Shown here: one piece after another, positions 55,007 to 63,767 of the stretch | How positions within the stretch are numbered: position 1 is the stretch's first letter | Layout of the letters: each line of letters begins with the position of its first letter | Assembly: GCA_963815135.1 (NCBI GenBank) | Contig: CAWFFO010000001.1 | Location: forward strand, 372,001 to 436,000 | DNA from: CAIWTU01 sp963815135 | GTDB lineage: Bacteria > Desulfobacterota > Desulfuromonadia > Geobacterales > Geobacteraceae | DNA: 64,000 bases | Reading direction: 5' to 3' | Notes under the pieces: model-generated | The model's input: the letters and a program-made list of their open reading frames with translations, nothing else | Database searches by the model: none | Told to the model about the DNA's origin: nothing | Program-made: the position numbers and the translations under genes

Positions 55007-55821
55007 TGTCTTTTGATTATGAAAAATATATAAGACCGGGAAAACTTCCTCACATATGGTGTCCGGGCTGCGGCCATGGTATTGTCATGAAAGGTCTCAT
55101 CAGGGCAATTGACGCATTGGGGCTGGAGAAGGACAAGACGGCGGTAGTGTCCGGAATCGGGTGCGCGTCCCGGCTTCCCGGATATCTTGATTTCTGTACT
55201 CTGCATACTACCCACGGCAGAGGAGTTGCTTTTGCCACCGGAATAAAACTGGCCCGGCCCGAGATGCATGTCATATGCGTCGGTGGCGACGGAGACGGAG
55301 TTGCAATCGGTGGAAACCATTTCATCCATGCTTGCCGCAGAAATATCGATATTACATATCTGATAATGAACAATAATATCTACGGCATGACCGGAGGTCA
55401 GTTTTCACCGACCACGCCGACCGGAGCCAAGGCGTCGACAACGCCCTACGGCAATCCCGATCCTCCCTTTGACATCGCCAAGCTGGCAATCGGTGCCGGG
55501 GCGACTTTTGTTGCCCGCGGTACGGCTTACCATGCCAATCAGATTGACAAACTGCTGCTGGAGGCAATGAAACACAAGGGGTTTTCGGTGGTGGAAATTC
55601 TTGACAGCTGTCCCACCACCTATGGGCGCAGGAACAAGTTCAAGTCAGTAGTGGAAATGATGAATCATCTGAAGGAGACGGCAGTTTCAGTCAAGGCCGC
55701 TGAACATATGAGCCAGGAGCAGATGCAGGGCAAGGTGCTGACAGGTGTGTTGTACAAGGAAAACAAGCCTGAATATGTCGAAGAGTACCAGAAAATTGTG
55801 GATTCTGCGAAAGGCGCATAG
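55006..55821 (+). CDS. korB: 2-oxoglutarate:ferredoxin oxidoreductase, beta subunit
   Basis: 271 residues. CPGCGHG and the thiamine-diphosphate motif GGDGDGVAIGGNHFIHACRRNIDITYLIMNN are present. Catalytic TPP subunit. The typical C-terminal region (SCPTTYGRRN) is intact. A 148-base gap separates it from korC. Confidence 0.95.
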   Translation: MSFDYEKYIRPGKLPHIWCPGCGHGIVMKGLIRAIDALGLEKDKTAVVSGIGCASRLPGYLDFCTLHTTHGRGVAFATGIKLARPEMHVICVGGDGDGVAIGGNHFIHACRRNIDITYLIMNNNIYGMTGGQFSPTTPTGAKASTTPYGNPDPPFDIAKLAIGAGATFVARGTAYHANQIDKLLLEAMKHKGFSVVEILDSCPTTYGRRNKFKSVVEMMNHLKETAVSVKAAEHMSQEQMQGKVLTGVLYKENKPEYVEEYQKIVDSAKGA

Positions 55822-55969
55822 CATTTACATGAATTGTTGCGCTGTTCTGGTAAACAAAATTCATTATAAAAGCAGGTTTCAATCCATGTCTGCGAGTGCA
55901 GGCGTTTCTGGCAACGTGGCTCGTTGACATTCATATTTCAGGTTAATGAATTGGAAAGGATATCGACTG

Positions 55970-56521
55970 ATGTCGCAAAGGTATGAAATGAGGTTTTCCG
56001 GCGCCGGTGGTCAGGGGCTGATTCTAGCGGGAATCGTCATGGCGGAGGCTGCGGCGATCTATGACGGAAAACAGGCCCTGCAGTCTCAGAGTTACGGTCC
56101 AGAGGCCCGCGGGGGTGCTTCCAAGTCGGAAGTGATCATATCTGATCAACCCATAGATTATCCAAAGGCAACTGCTGTTGACGCACTGCTTGCTCTTACC
56201 CAGGAGGCCTGCGACAAATATTGCGGCGATCTCAAAGAGGGTGGGCTTCTCCTTCTCGACTCCGATATGGTCAGGAAAGTTCCGAAAGGGAAATTTCACG
56301 TCGTGAAATTTCCCATCACAAATACAGCCAAGAATGAGATAGGCAGAACGATAGTCGCGAATATTGTCGCCTTGGGCGCCATGGTAGCCCTGACCGGTAT
56401 CGTGTCGAGGGAAAGTGCCGAGAAAGCCGTGTTGGCGAGGGTCCCTGAGGCTTTTGTCGATCTCAACCGCAAGGCTTTTCTTGCCGGATACGAAAAGGCA
56501 CTTGCCGCAAGGAAATCCTGA
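55970..56521 (+). CDS. korC: 2-oxoglutarate:ferredoxin oxidoreductase, gamma subunit
   Basis: 183 residues: RFSGAGGQGLILAGIVMAEAAA, QSYGPEARGGASKSEVIIS, and IVALGAMVALTGIVS. Start at 55970 chosen for GGAAAGGA at a 9-base spacing; ATG 55946 would add eight residues with a poor site. Confidence 0.93.
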   Translation: MSQRYEMRFSGAGGQGLILAGIVMAEAAAIYDGKQALQSQSYGPEARGGASKSEVIISDQPIDYPKATAVDALLALTQEACDKYCGDLKEGGLLLLDSDMVRKVPKGKFHVVKFPITNTAKNEIGRTIVANIVALGAMVALTGIVSRESAEKAVLARVPEAFVDLNRKAFLAGYEKALAARKS

Positions 56522-56593
56522 TTTCATTTCGTTTCGGGTCTTCTACTGTTGTTCCGTCATCCTTTTCGTGTTCTTTTTATGAGGTGATCACAG

Positions 56594-57769
56594 ATGCCAT
56601 CGGAACTGTGCGACATGTCCCTCCGGCAAACCCAGGAACTCCTCCGGTTGACCGACAAAACCCTTCAAAACATCTGCTGCAGGAAATTTACCAGCGAAGA
56701 GTTGTACGAGGAGGCTTTGCGTGGTGTGCTCGGAGGAAAGGGCAGGCGTGGGCCGGGCAGCATTTTGCTCGTATTCAGGGATACGGAAAGTAGTGTTCAG
56801 AGGGGGCGGGTTTTTAATCTGAAAGAAGGTGAAATGGCGGAATCTGAAGAAATCACTTTTTATCCGTCATCAACTTATACACTTGACATGTCGAGCGCGG
56901 AGACAGTCGTTTCAAACTGGTGCGACATCTGCGAAAGTGTCGAAGAATACCAGGCTAATTTTCATCCAGCGGTGAAGACTTTTGTCGGCCGTTCCATAAA
57001 AAATTTCGTCTGCAACCGTATCAGTGGAGACAAGCCGGGGATTCTTCTCGCATATAATTATCCGGGTGAGGCAACCGGTTACGATGCGGATGTTTTGCGA
57101 AGCCTGTCTGTGGTCATAGGATCTCTGGTAACCCTTTCCAATGAAGTACGGGAGACCGAGAAAGCATTCATATATACCATTGAAGCACTGGCCCGGGCAT
57201 GCGAGGCTGCCGAGGAAGAGACCGGAAAACATGTTGTCCGGGTAAATAAATATGCGGGAGCTCTGGCCGCCAATCTGGGTTTGCCTGCGTCTTTCGTGGA
57301 AACCATTTCCTATTCGGCCCAGATGCATGACGTGGGCAAGATAAAGATTCCCAATTCGATTTTGTTGAAAACAAGTCCTCTTGACGATGTGGAGATGAAT
57401 TTGATGAAAATGCACCCTGTCTACGGAGAACAGATTTTAGGCGATTCGCCCCGTCTTGCCACGGCCAGGGAGCTTGCCATTTCACATCACGAAAACTGGG
57501 ACGGAAGCGGGTATCCATATAATCTGAAGGGGGACAAAATCCCGTTGGCGGGACGGATTGTAAAGCTTGCTGATGTATATGATGCTCTTAGATCGAAGAG
57601 AAGCTATAAACCTGCCTACGGCCATGGAGAGACCCTGTATATTTTAAGGGAAGGGGATGACAGGGTCATTCCTTCGCTCCATTTCGATCCTGATATACTT
57701 AAGACTTTCTTCAAAATCGATTATATCTTTGAAAGTATATATGAGAGCCTGGGCGGCGCCATGCCTTGA
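56594..57769 (+). CDS. HD-GYP domain protein, probable c-di-GMP phosphodiesterase
   Basis: 391 residues: N-terminal GAF-like sensor region (about 1-180) and an HD-GYP domain with H245/D246 (MHDVGK), HPVYGEQIL, H298/H299 in HHENWDGSGYP and LADVYDALRS. All canonical residues are present, so hydrolysis of cyclic di-GMP is likely. Signal unknown. GAGGTGATC precedes the ATG. A separate unit from kor. Confidence 0.85.
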   Translation: MPSELCDMSLRQTQELLRLTDKTLQNICCRKFTSEELYEEALRGVLGGKGRRGPGSILLVFRDTESSVQRGRVFNLKEGEMAESEEITFYPSSTYTLDMSSAETVVSNWCDICESVEEYQANFHPAVKTFVGRSIKNFVCNRISGDKPGILLAYNYPGEATGYDADVLRSLSVVIGSLVTLSNEVRETEKAFIYTIEALARACEAAEEETGKHVVRVNKYAGALAANLGLPASFVETISYSAQMHDVGKIKIPNSILLKTSPLDDVEMNLMKMHPVYGEQILGDSPRLATARELAISHHENWDGSGYPYNLKGDKIPLAGRIVKLADVYDALRSKRSYKPAYGHGETLYILREGDDRVIPSLHFDPDILKTFFKIDYIFESIYESLGGAMP

Positions 57770-57838
57770 TGCACACACACGGTAAATATCTTGAATGTAT
57801 TACGCGAAACGATGACAATACTCGGACAAGAGGACTGA

Positions 57839-58486
57839 TTGCAGGGATTATTCAAAGAATATCTTGAAATATATGGTTACTTATTTCTGTTCCTCGGTAC
57901 TTTTCTGGAGGGAGAAGCGGTTTTAATCCTGGCGGGCTATTTCGCCTTCCAGGCAAAGTTGAATATTTTTGGTGTATTGCTGACGGCGTTTGCCGGTTCA
58001 TTTCTCGGTGATCAGTTTTATTTTTATATCGGACGCTGGCGGGGAAGATGGCTGATAAATCTTTTTCCGGCAATGGCAAAAAAGTTCCGCAGGGGACTTA
58101 AGCTGATAGAGAAATACGGCTCTTTTGTTGCTTTCATATCCCGTTTTACATACGGGTTCCGTATCCTGCTTCCCATAATCCTGGGGATGACCAGGCTTTC
58201 CAGGATCAGATTTCTGTATCTGAATCTCGGCAGCGCTTTTACCTGGGCAGTCATTTTTTCCATGGCAGGGTTTCTTTTCGGAAAAGGAGCTTCGCTTTTC
58301 ATCGAAAATCTTGACCGTTACGAACCATACGTCATTCTCATCCTGTTCTGTCTTATCGGCTGCATGTGGTTTGCTCATTTCATACATATCTGGTGGCTGG
58401 GTAGACCGGCCAGGCGGCGACTGAAAAGGATGCGCAAACGGAGAATGGACAAAGCTTCTCAAATTGAACCCGATAGCGTAGATTGA
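57839..58486 (+). CDS. DedA/VTT family membrane protein
   Basis: 215 residues with four to five membrane segments and the DedA signature FLEGEAVLILAGYF...GSFLGDQFYFYIGRWRG, and the conserved RFTYGFRILLPIILGMTRLS. Family members act in undecaprenyl-phosphate or phospholipid translocation. Positively charged C-terminus (RRRLKRMRKRRMD). TTG start after AGAGGACTGA. The stop overlaps the possible TTG start of trmJ. Confidence 0.85.
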   Translation: MQGLFKEYLEIYGYLFLFLGTFLEGEAVLILAGYFAFQAKLNIFGVLLTAFAGSFLGDQFYFYIGRWRGRWLINLFPAMAKKFRRGLKLIEKYGSFVAFISRFTYGFRILLPIILGMTRLSRIRFLYLNLGSAFTWAVIFSMAGFLFGKGASLFIENLDRYEPYVILILFCLIGCMWFAHFIHIWWLGRPARRRLKRMRKRRMDKASQIEPDSVD

Positions 58487-58503
58487 ACAGAAACCAAAAT
58501 AAT

Positions 58504-59244
58504 ATGATTAACTACAGAGACAAAATAACCATAATTCTGGTTGAGCCTCAAAACCCCGGAAATGTCGGCATGGTTTGTCGCGCCATGAAAAACATGGGAT
58601 TGTCAAACCTCCGTCTGGTAAAGGGATGCAGCAGAAGTCATCCAGAAGCCCGTAAATTTGCCGTCTCGGCAGGCGATTTGCTGGAAAAGGCACGGGTCTT
58701 CACTTCGCTTGAAGAAGCCCTTGAAGACCAGGAAATAACCGTTGCCACCACACGCAGGCACGGCAAATACAGGAAAGAGATCCATTCTCCGGGAGAAATA
58801 TCGCGCAATATTCTTTCCTCTGTCGGGTCGAATCGCGCCGCCCTGGTATTCGGGAGGGAGGATAGCGGCCTGACGACGGATGAACTTGCCCTGTGTCGCT
58901 GGCATGCGACAATTCCGTCTTCGGATGAATACGGGTCTTTGAATCTTGCCCAGGCAGTTTTGATTTTCTGTTATGAGTTGTTCCTCGGACAAGGCAAGGT
59001 AGTCCCTGAAGAACAAAGAAACCTGGCAACTGTTACTGAAATGGAATCGCTTTACCGGCATATGGAGAAAACCCTGCTCGGCATCGGGTTTCTCAATCCG
59101 CAAAATCCGGCCCATCTCATGCGAACCCTGCGGCGCATATTTGCCCGTTCGGCTCTGGACAGCCGCGAAGCTACGATCCTGAGAGGGATGATGTCCCAGA
59201 TTGACTGGGCTGCGAGCAATCTTCCCAAAGGCGGTTCTTCATGA
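58504..59244 (+). CDS. trmJ: tRNA (cytidine/uridine-32-2'-O)-methyltransferase TrmJ
   Basis: SPOUT methyltransferase, 246 residues from ATG 58504: LVEPQNPGNVGMVCRAMKNMG, VFGREDSGLTTDEL and LNLAQAVLIFCYEL form the knot. A C-terminal extension matches TrmJ. TTG 58483, overlapping the dedA stop, would add seven residues and could allow coupling. Confidence 0.88.
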   Translation: MINYRDKITIILVEPQNPGNVGMVCRAMKNMGLSNLRLVKGCSRSHPEARKFAVSAGDLLEKARVFTSLEEALEDQEITVATTRRHGKYRKEIHSPGEISRNILSSVGSNRAALVFGREDSGLTTDELALCRWHATIPSSDEYGSLNLAQAVLIFCYELFLGQGKVVPEEQRNLATVTEMESLYRHMEKTLLGIGFLNPQNPAHLMRTLRRIFARSALDSREATILRGMMSQIDWAASNLPKGGSS

Positions 59245-59555
59245 ATGTAACATATCTCGGGCTTCTTGCCGGGGCCGCCACAAGCGCGGCGACAATTCCA
59301 CAAGTGGTCAAATCCTACAGATCAAGAAATGTAAGGGATATTTCCATCTGGCAGCCGGTGTTGCTTGATATCGGTATCGGCTTGTGGCTTGCCTATGGTC
59401 TCCTGATCGGGGACATTCCCCTTGTCCTGGCAAATACGTTCTCGATCGTGTGCAATTCAATGTTGATTTATATGAAAATTGCTTATTGCAATGATGACAA
59501 AACCGGTGCCGATGATTATATTGGCAAGGAAAACATTTCAACGGAGGAAATATGA
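59241..59555 (+). CDS. SemiSWEET sugar transporter
   Basis: 104 residues with three membrane helices and a PQ motif (TIPQVVKSYRSRNVRDIS), the single-triple-helix form that dimerises into a sugar pore. Inner membrane. ATGA overlap with trmJ upstream and with lemA downstream. The physiological substrate is unknown. Confidence 0.83.
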   Translation: MNVTYLGLLAGAATSAATIPQVVKSYRSRNVRDISIWQPVLLDIGIGLWLAYGLLIGDIPLVLANTFSIVCNSMLIYMKIAYCNDDKTGADDYIGKENISTEEI

Positions 59556-60136
59556 CCAGATATATGCGATTTATTCTATTGGCAATGATAATTCCCCTGC
59601 TTTACGGATGTGGCTATAATTCGATGCAGGCCAACGAGGAGGCCGTAAACGCAGCATGGGGCGATGTCGAGGCGGCATACCAGCGCAGGGCCGATCTGAT
59701 ACCCAACCTTGTGGAAGTAGTAAAGGGCTATGCCAAGCACGAATCTGATACCTTGAAAGCGGTTACCGAAGCAAGGGCAAAAGTCGGATCAATACAGCTG
59801 TCAAAAGACATGTTGAACGATCCGAAGGCAATCTCCAATTTTCAGCAGGCACAGGGGAATCTTTCAAGTGCGCTTTCGAGACTTATGGTTGTAGTGGAAC
59901 GGTACCCGGATTTGAAAGCGAACCAGAATTTCCTGGATCTGCAAAATCAGCTGGAAGGAACGGAGAACAGGATAAACGTGGCAAGGGTCAGGTACAACAA
60001 GGCTGTACAGGAATTCAACACCAGCATCCGGGTCTTTCCCAATTCTCTGACGAATTCCCTGCTGCTCCATCTGACACGCAAGGAACCGTTCAAGGCCGAA
60101 GAAGGCGCCCGGGTCGCCCCCAAGGTGAAATTCTAA
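59552..60136 (+). CDS. LemA family protein
   Basis: 194 residues. N-terminal hydrophobic segment with a lipobox-like LYGC (Cys near 20), then the LemA helical bundle: AWGDVEAAYQRRADLIPNLVEVVKGYAKHE, EGTENRINVARVRYN and FPNSLTNSLL. Often encoded with TPM-domain (DUF477) proteins, as here. Function not established; probably periplasmic or membrane-attached. Confidence 0.9.
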   Translation: MTRYMRFILLAMIIPLLYGCGYNSMQANEEAVNAAWGDVEAAYQRRADLIPNLVEVVKGYAKHESDTLKAVTEARAKVGSIQLSKDMLNDPKAISNFQQAQGNLSSALSRLMVVVERYPDLKANQNFLDLQNQLEGTENRINVARVRYNKAVQEFNTSIRVFPNSLTNSLLLHLTRKEPFKAEEGARVAPKVKF

Positions 60137-60188
60137 GAGGGGTTTCGGTTTTTCTGTCCCTAATGATGTGAAACGGGTTTTCTATTCT

Positions 60189-61064
60189 ATGAACTTTAAA
60201 AGATTCTTCTTTACAATCCTTTTTTTGATAGTTCCCATGCTTGCACATGCTCTGGAAGTTCCACGGCTGCAAGGGTATGTCAATGACTATGCCGGATTGC
60301 TTTCGGCCGGATCAACGCAAAAAATAAGTGACGAACTGAAATCTTTCGAGCAAAGCGATTCAACGCAGATAGTTGTTCTGACAATTCCCTCTCTCGAAGG
60401 GGACAACCTTGAGGATTTTTCCATCAGGGTCGCCGATGCATGGAAGATCGGGCAAAAAGGAAAAGATAACGGGGCAATCATACTAGTCTCAAAGGAAGAT
60501 CGAAAAATAAGGATAGAAGTAGGAAGGGGACTGGAAGATAAGCTGACCGACCTGGTTTCAGGCAGGATCATACGATATGAAATCGCTCCACGGTTCAAGG
60601 CGGGAGATTACGACGGTGGAATAGAAAACGGGGTTTCTTCCATTATTGCCGTGGTGAAAGGTGAATATAAAGGTCAACCTGATGTTTCTGAAAAGACCGG
60701 CAAAAAAATAGGTTCCTCAGTTTTTACTATTCTGGTTTTCTTCGGAATAGCGATTGTTTTTCTCGGTGCCATTTCCAGGCCTCTCGGGGGGCTGGCGGGC
60801 GCGGTCGGACTTCCCCTCGTTGCCTCCATGGTTTTCCCCGGGCTGGCAATTCTGGCGCTGGGCGGGATTGCGCTTGCCGGTTTTTTTGTCGGCCTCTTTC
60901 TGACTTTTCTCTTCGGTGGCGGCGGAGGAAGCGGCGGCGGTTATTTCGGAGGGGGGCCTTTTTTGGGAGGCGGATACGGAGGTGGTTCCTTCGGCGGTGG
61001 TGGCGGGGGCTTCTCCGGCGGCGGCGGCGATTTTGGAGGTGGTGGCGCTTCCGGTGGGTGGTAA
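60189..61064 (+). CDS. TPM-domain (DUF477) membrane protein, YgcG-like
   Basis: 291 residues: signal peptide (cleavage near AHALEV), periplasmic TPM domain (about 30-160, with VNDYAGLLS and IEVGRGLEDKLTD), two membrane helices (about 175-240) and a glycine-rich tail built of GGG runs. Some TPM proteins have phosphatase activity. A GTG at 60168 would add seven residues. Paired with LemA. Confidence 0.85.
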   Translation: MNFKRFFFTILFLIVPMLAHALEVPRLQGYVNDYAGLLSAGSTQKISDELKSFEQSDSTQIVVLTIPSLEGDNLEDFSIRVADAWKIGQKGKDNGAIILVSKEDRKIRIEVGRGLEDKLTDLVSGRIIRYEIAPRFKAGDYDGGIENGVSSIIAVVKGEYKGQPDVSEKTGKKIGSSVFTILVFFGIAIVFLGAISRPLGGLAGAVGLPLVASMVFPGLAILALGGIALAGFFVGLFLTFLFGGGGGSGGGYFGGGPFLGGGYGGGSFGGGGGGFSGGGGDFGGGGASGGW

Positions 61065-61091
61065 TTATTTTGTGAAAGCTAAGGATCTGAT

Positions 61092-61799
61092 ATGGCAACA
61101 GGAAAATCTGCTGATTTCTTTAACGATAGGGAAAAAGAAGCGATAAGGCATTCTGTGGAGACCGCTGAATCTTCCACATCCGGTGAAATAGCCACAATGG
61201 TCGTCGATCACAGCGAAATATACCGGGAGGCGGAAATCCTGGGTGGCTTTCTGCTGGCCGGTCTGCTTGCTTTTATCACCTCTCTGTTGCTTGAATATGC
61301 CTCCATTAAAGCCGGGACCGCCGATTGGGGTGTAATTAATAATAATAGTGCTCATTTCCTCCATTACGGGATTTACATATGGACATACATCCCCCTGGTC
61401 ATCCTGTTTTTCTTTCCTTCGAGATTTATCTTGCAAAAATATCCAGTGCTGAAACTCGCGCTGGTGGGAAAGAAGAGGATGGAGCGAGCAGTACGGGAAA
61501 GAGCCGTGCGAGCATTTTACGAGAAAAGACTCTATAAGACCCGAGATGAAACCGGAGTGCTCATTTTTATTTCCCTATTGGAACGCAAGGTCTGGATCCT
61601 GGGCGACAGGGGAGTAGACAGGGTCATCCAGCATGCTTTCTGGCAGGGACTTGCCAGCGAGTTGTCTGCCGGCATTCGCGGCAACAGCGCAGGTGAGGCT
61701 CTCTGTGCCGTCATTGAAAAAATCGGCAAGGAGATGGCAAAGCATTTCCCAAGGAAACCAGACGATACAAATGAATTGAGCGATGAAATAATCCATTGA
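61092..61799 (+). CDS. Second TPM-domain membrane protein
   Basis: 235 residues with a different layout from its neighbour: the N-terminal TPM start (FFNDREKEAIRHSVETAESSTSGEIATMVVDHS) is interrupted by two membrane helices (about 48-70 and 95-118), followed by the rest of the TPM domain (ETGVLIFISLLERKVWILGDRGV). No glycine-rich tail. Third gene of the LemA-TPM-TPM group. Confidence 0.8.
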   Translation: MATGKSADFFNDREKEAIRHSVETAESSTSGEIATMVVDHSEIYREAEILGGFLLAGLLAFITSLLLEYASIKAGTADWGVINNNSAHFLHYGIYIWTYIPLVILFFFPSRFILQKYPVLKLALVGKKRMERAVRERAVRAFYEKRLYKTRDETGVLIFISLLERKVWILGDRGVDRVIQHAFWQGLASELSAGIRGNSAGEALCAVIEKIGKEMAKHFPRKPDDTNELSDEIIH

Positions 61800-62360
61800 T
61801 ACAAATTAAAAACTGTCATGTAGCTTGTGTTCCTGATCATCTGTTCAGGTTCCGTATTGATTCTTCATTGAAAGAGTTTGAAAATTTATTCTCAAGACCA
61901 CTGAAAAAATCCCGCCAAAAAACATCTTCTCCAAAGACCACTAATTGATTCCAAATGTTACCAGAATGAATAAATTGCTGTTCAGAATCTGGAAAAAACA
62001 TGTAACAGCCTGTATTTACAGATATATTTATCACGTTTAATTGCCTTCTGTTCAGAGTTTAAACATTTTCACTCGCATCGCCTAATTTGGTACAAATTTG
62101 TTTAAGCCTGAAAAAGTCAATAATTATGACATGTTATAAAATTGACGTGTCAAAATTTTGTTTTGGTATCCTAGTTGCTTTAATAAAGTGTCAAAACAAT
62201 GTTTTCATATAAAAGTGATAATTGTAACTGTTTGTATTTATTGGTCAAAAGATAGTGTGTCAAACAATTGAAATGAACTGTCCGGTAATTGAAGTGTGAA
62301 ACCTTTATACAGCATTTTAGTGGAAGTGGTTCTTTGTACCTGAGAAAGCAAGGAGGGGTT
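61800..62360. other. AT-rich intergenic region with repeated GTGTCAAA motifs
   Basis: No credible gene. GTGTCAAAA occurs at 62147-62155 and 62188-62196, GTGTCAAAC at 62257-62265, and a palindrome CAAAATTTTG at 62151-62160. Together with a sigma-54 promoter match this looks like the control region of the response regulator downstream. Confidence 0.5.
62164..62178 (+). promoter_or_regulatory. Candidate sigma-54 promoter
   Basis: TGGTAT followed after five bases by TTGC gives the invariant GG at 62165-62166 and GC at 62177-62178 with the required spacing (TGGYAY-N5-TTGC). A predicted start near 62190 gives a leader of about 170 bases to the regulator at 62361. Confidence 0.55.
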
Positions 62361-63755
62361 ATGGCAAGAGGAAGAATTTTGATAACTGATGACGACAAGC
62401 AGACGAGGGATTTGTTGGCTACTTTTCTCGGGTATAAAGGCTATGAAGTATTGCAGGCGTGTGACGGAATGGAGGTGTTCGAGAAGATAGACCTTGACGA
62501 AATCGATCTGGTGATTACCGATCTGATGATGCCCAGAATAAACGGTCTAGAATTCATAAAGAAGTTAAAGTCAATTCGTCCGGAAATAGTAACGATTGTT
62601 TACAGTGCATTCGGCAATTCGGAAATGGCCGCGAACCTGTTAAAGGCCGGGGCGTTCTTCTACCTTGAGAAGCCTTTTGACCTGGAGGAACTGGACCGGC
62701 TGGTGCAAAGCGGCCTTGACCATAACGCACTGCAAAGCAGAAGTTACAGGAAAACACCGAGTATAAAGAACCGGACACTGATAAATATTATTGGTGAAAG
62801 TGAAAAAATGCTGTCACTTTTTGAACTGATAGAAAAGGTCGCCGAGTCTGATTCAACAGTTCTGATTCATGGTGAGAGCGGTACCGGCAAGGAGCTTGTA
62901 GCCAAGGCCATCCATGAATTGAGTGAACGTAAAGACAGGAATTTCATTCCCGTCAATTGCGGCGCAATTCCGGACGAGCTTCTCGAAAGTGAGCTTTTCG
63001 GCCATGTGAAAGGATCGTTTACCGGAGCGACAACCACGCGGATGGGCCGTTTTGAAATGGCCGACAAGGGGACACTTTTTCTTGACGAGATCGGCGATAT
63101 GAAGTCAAATCTCCAGGTTAAGCTTTTGCGGGTTCTGCAAAGCAGAGAACTCGAACCCGTCGGAGCTACGCGGTCGAAGAAAATTGATGTCAGGATTATT
63201 GCAGCGACACACCAGAACCTGGAAAAACTTGTAGAAGATAAAATCTTCAGGGAAGATCTTTTCTACAGACTGTCGGTAATTCCCATTCACATTCCGCCTC
63301 TGCGCGAGCGCAGAGAAGATATACCTCTGCTGATAAAGAATTTCATGGATAAGTTCAACAGGGAAAAGAAGAGAAATGTTACCGGTTTCGACAAGGAAGC
63401 CATGGAAATGCTGTGCGCCTTCTCCTGGCCGGGAAATGTACGCGAGCTGGAAAATCTTGTGGAGCGGATGGTTATAATAAAAGGAAGTGGGGTTGTTACA
63501 GCCAATGACCTGCCTGAAAAATACCATGGCCGGAAATCCAAACCGGTTCTGGAAGCGGTGCCTTTGCCCAATAACGGCATCTGCCTTGCAAGTGCAGTTG
63601 AAGAATTTGAAAACAAGCTGATCAGGCAGGCACTGGAAAAGACCGGCGGCAACAAAAAAGAAGCTGCAATACTTTTGAATCTGAAACGTACCACCTTTAT
63701 TGAAAAGCTCAAAAAAAAGAAAATGTTCAGCGGCGAACATGCTCTTGCAAACTGA
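62361..63755 (+). CDS. Sigma-54 dependent response regulator, NtrC family
   Basis: 464 residues: receiver domain with phosphorylatable D54 (VITDLMMP) and K104 (YLEKPFD), AAA+ domain with Walker A GESGTGKE at 171-178 and the sigma-54 loop GSFTGA at 218-223, and a C-terminal Fis-type helix-turn-helix (NKKEAAILLNLKRTTFIEKL). Activates sigma-54 promoters when phosphorylated; no kinase gene in view. ATG 62361 has AGGAGGGG upstream. It may control its own promoter and the following gene; in Geobacter relatives such regulators control flagella or pili. Confidence 0.9.
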   Translation: MARGRILITDDDKQTRDLLATFLGYKGYEVLQACDGMEVFEKIDLDEIDLVITDLMMPRINGLEFIKKLKSIRPEIVTIVYSAFGNSEMAANLLKAGAFFYLEKPFDLEELDRLVQSGLDHNALQSRSYRKTPSIKNRTLINIIGESEKMLSLFELIEKVAESDSTVLIHGESGTGKELVAKAIHELSERKDRNFIPVNCGAIPDELLESELFGHVKGSFTGATTTRMGRFEMADKGTLFLDEIGDMKSNLQVKLLRVLQSRELEPVGATRSKKIDVRIIAATHQNLEKLVEDKIFREDLFYRLSVIPIHIPPLRERREDIPLLIKNFMDKFNREKKRNVTGFDKEAMEMLCAFSWPGNVRELENLVERMVIIKGSGVVTANDLPEKYHGRKSKPVLEAVPLPNNGICLASAVEEFENKLIRQALEKTGGNKKEAAILLNLKRTTFIEKLKKKKMFSGEHALAN

Positions 63756-63767
63756 TTGAGGATTTTT

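Noticed and set aside
60900..61060. GGT/GGC-rich tandem-like DNA
   Set aside because: It encodes the glycine-rich tail usual for TPM-domain proteins; not an independent repeat element.
61837..62034. 65-codon open frame on the minus strand
   Set aside because: AT-rich spacer with no ribosome-binding site and no recognisable family; counted as intergenic.
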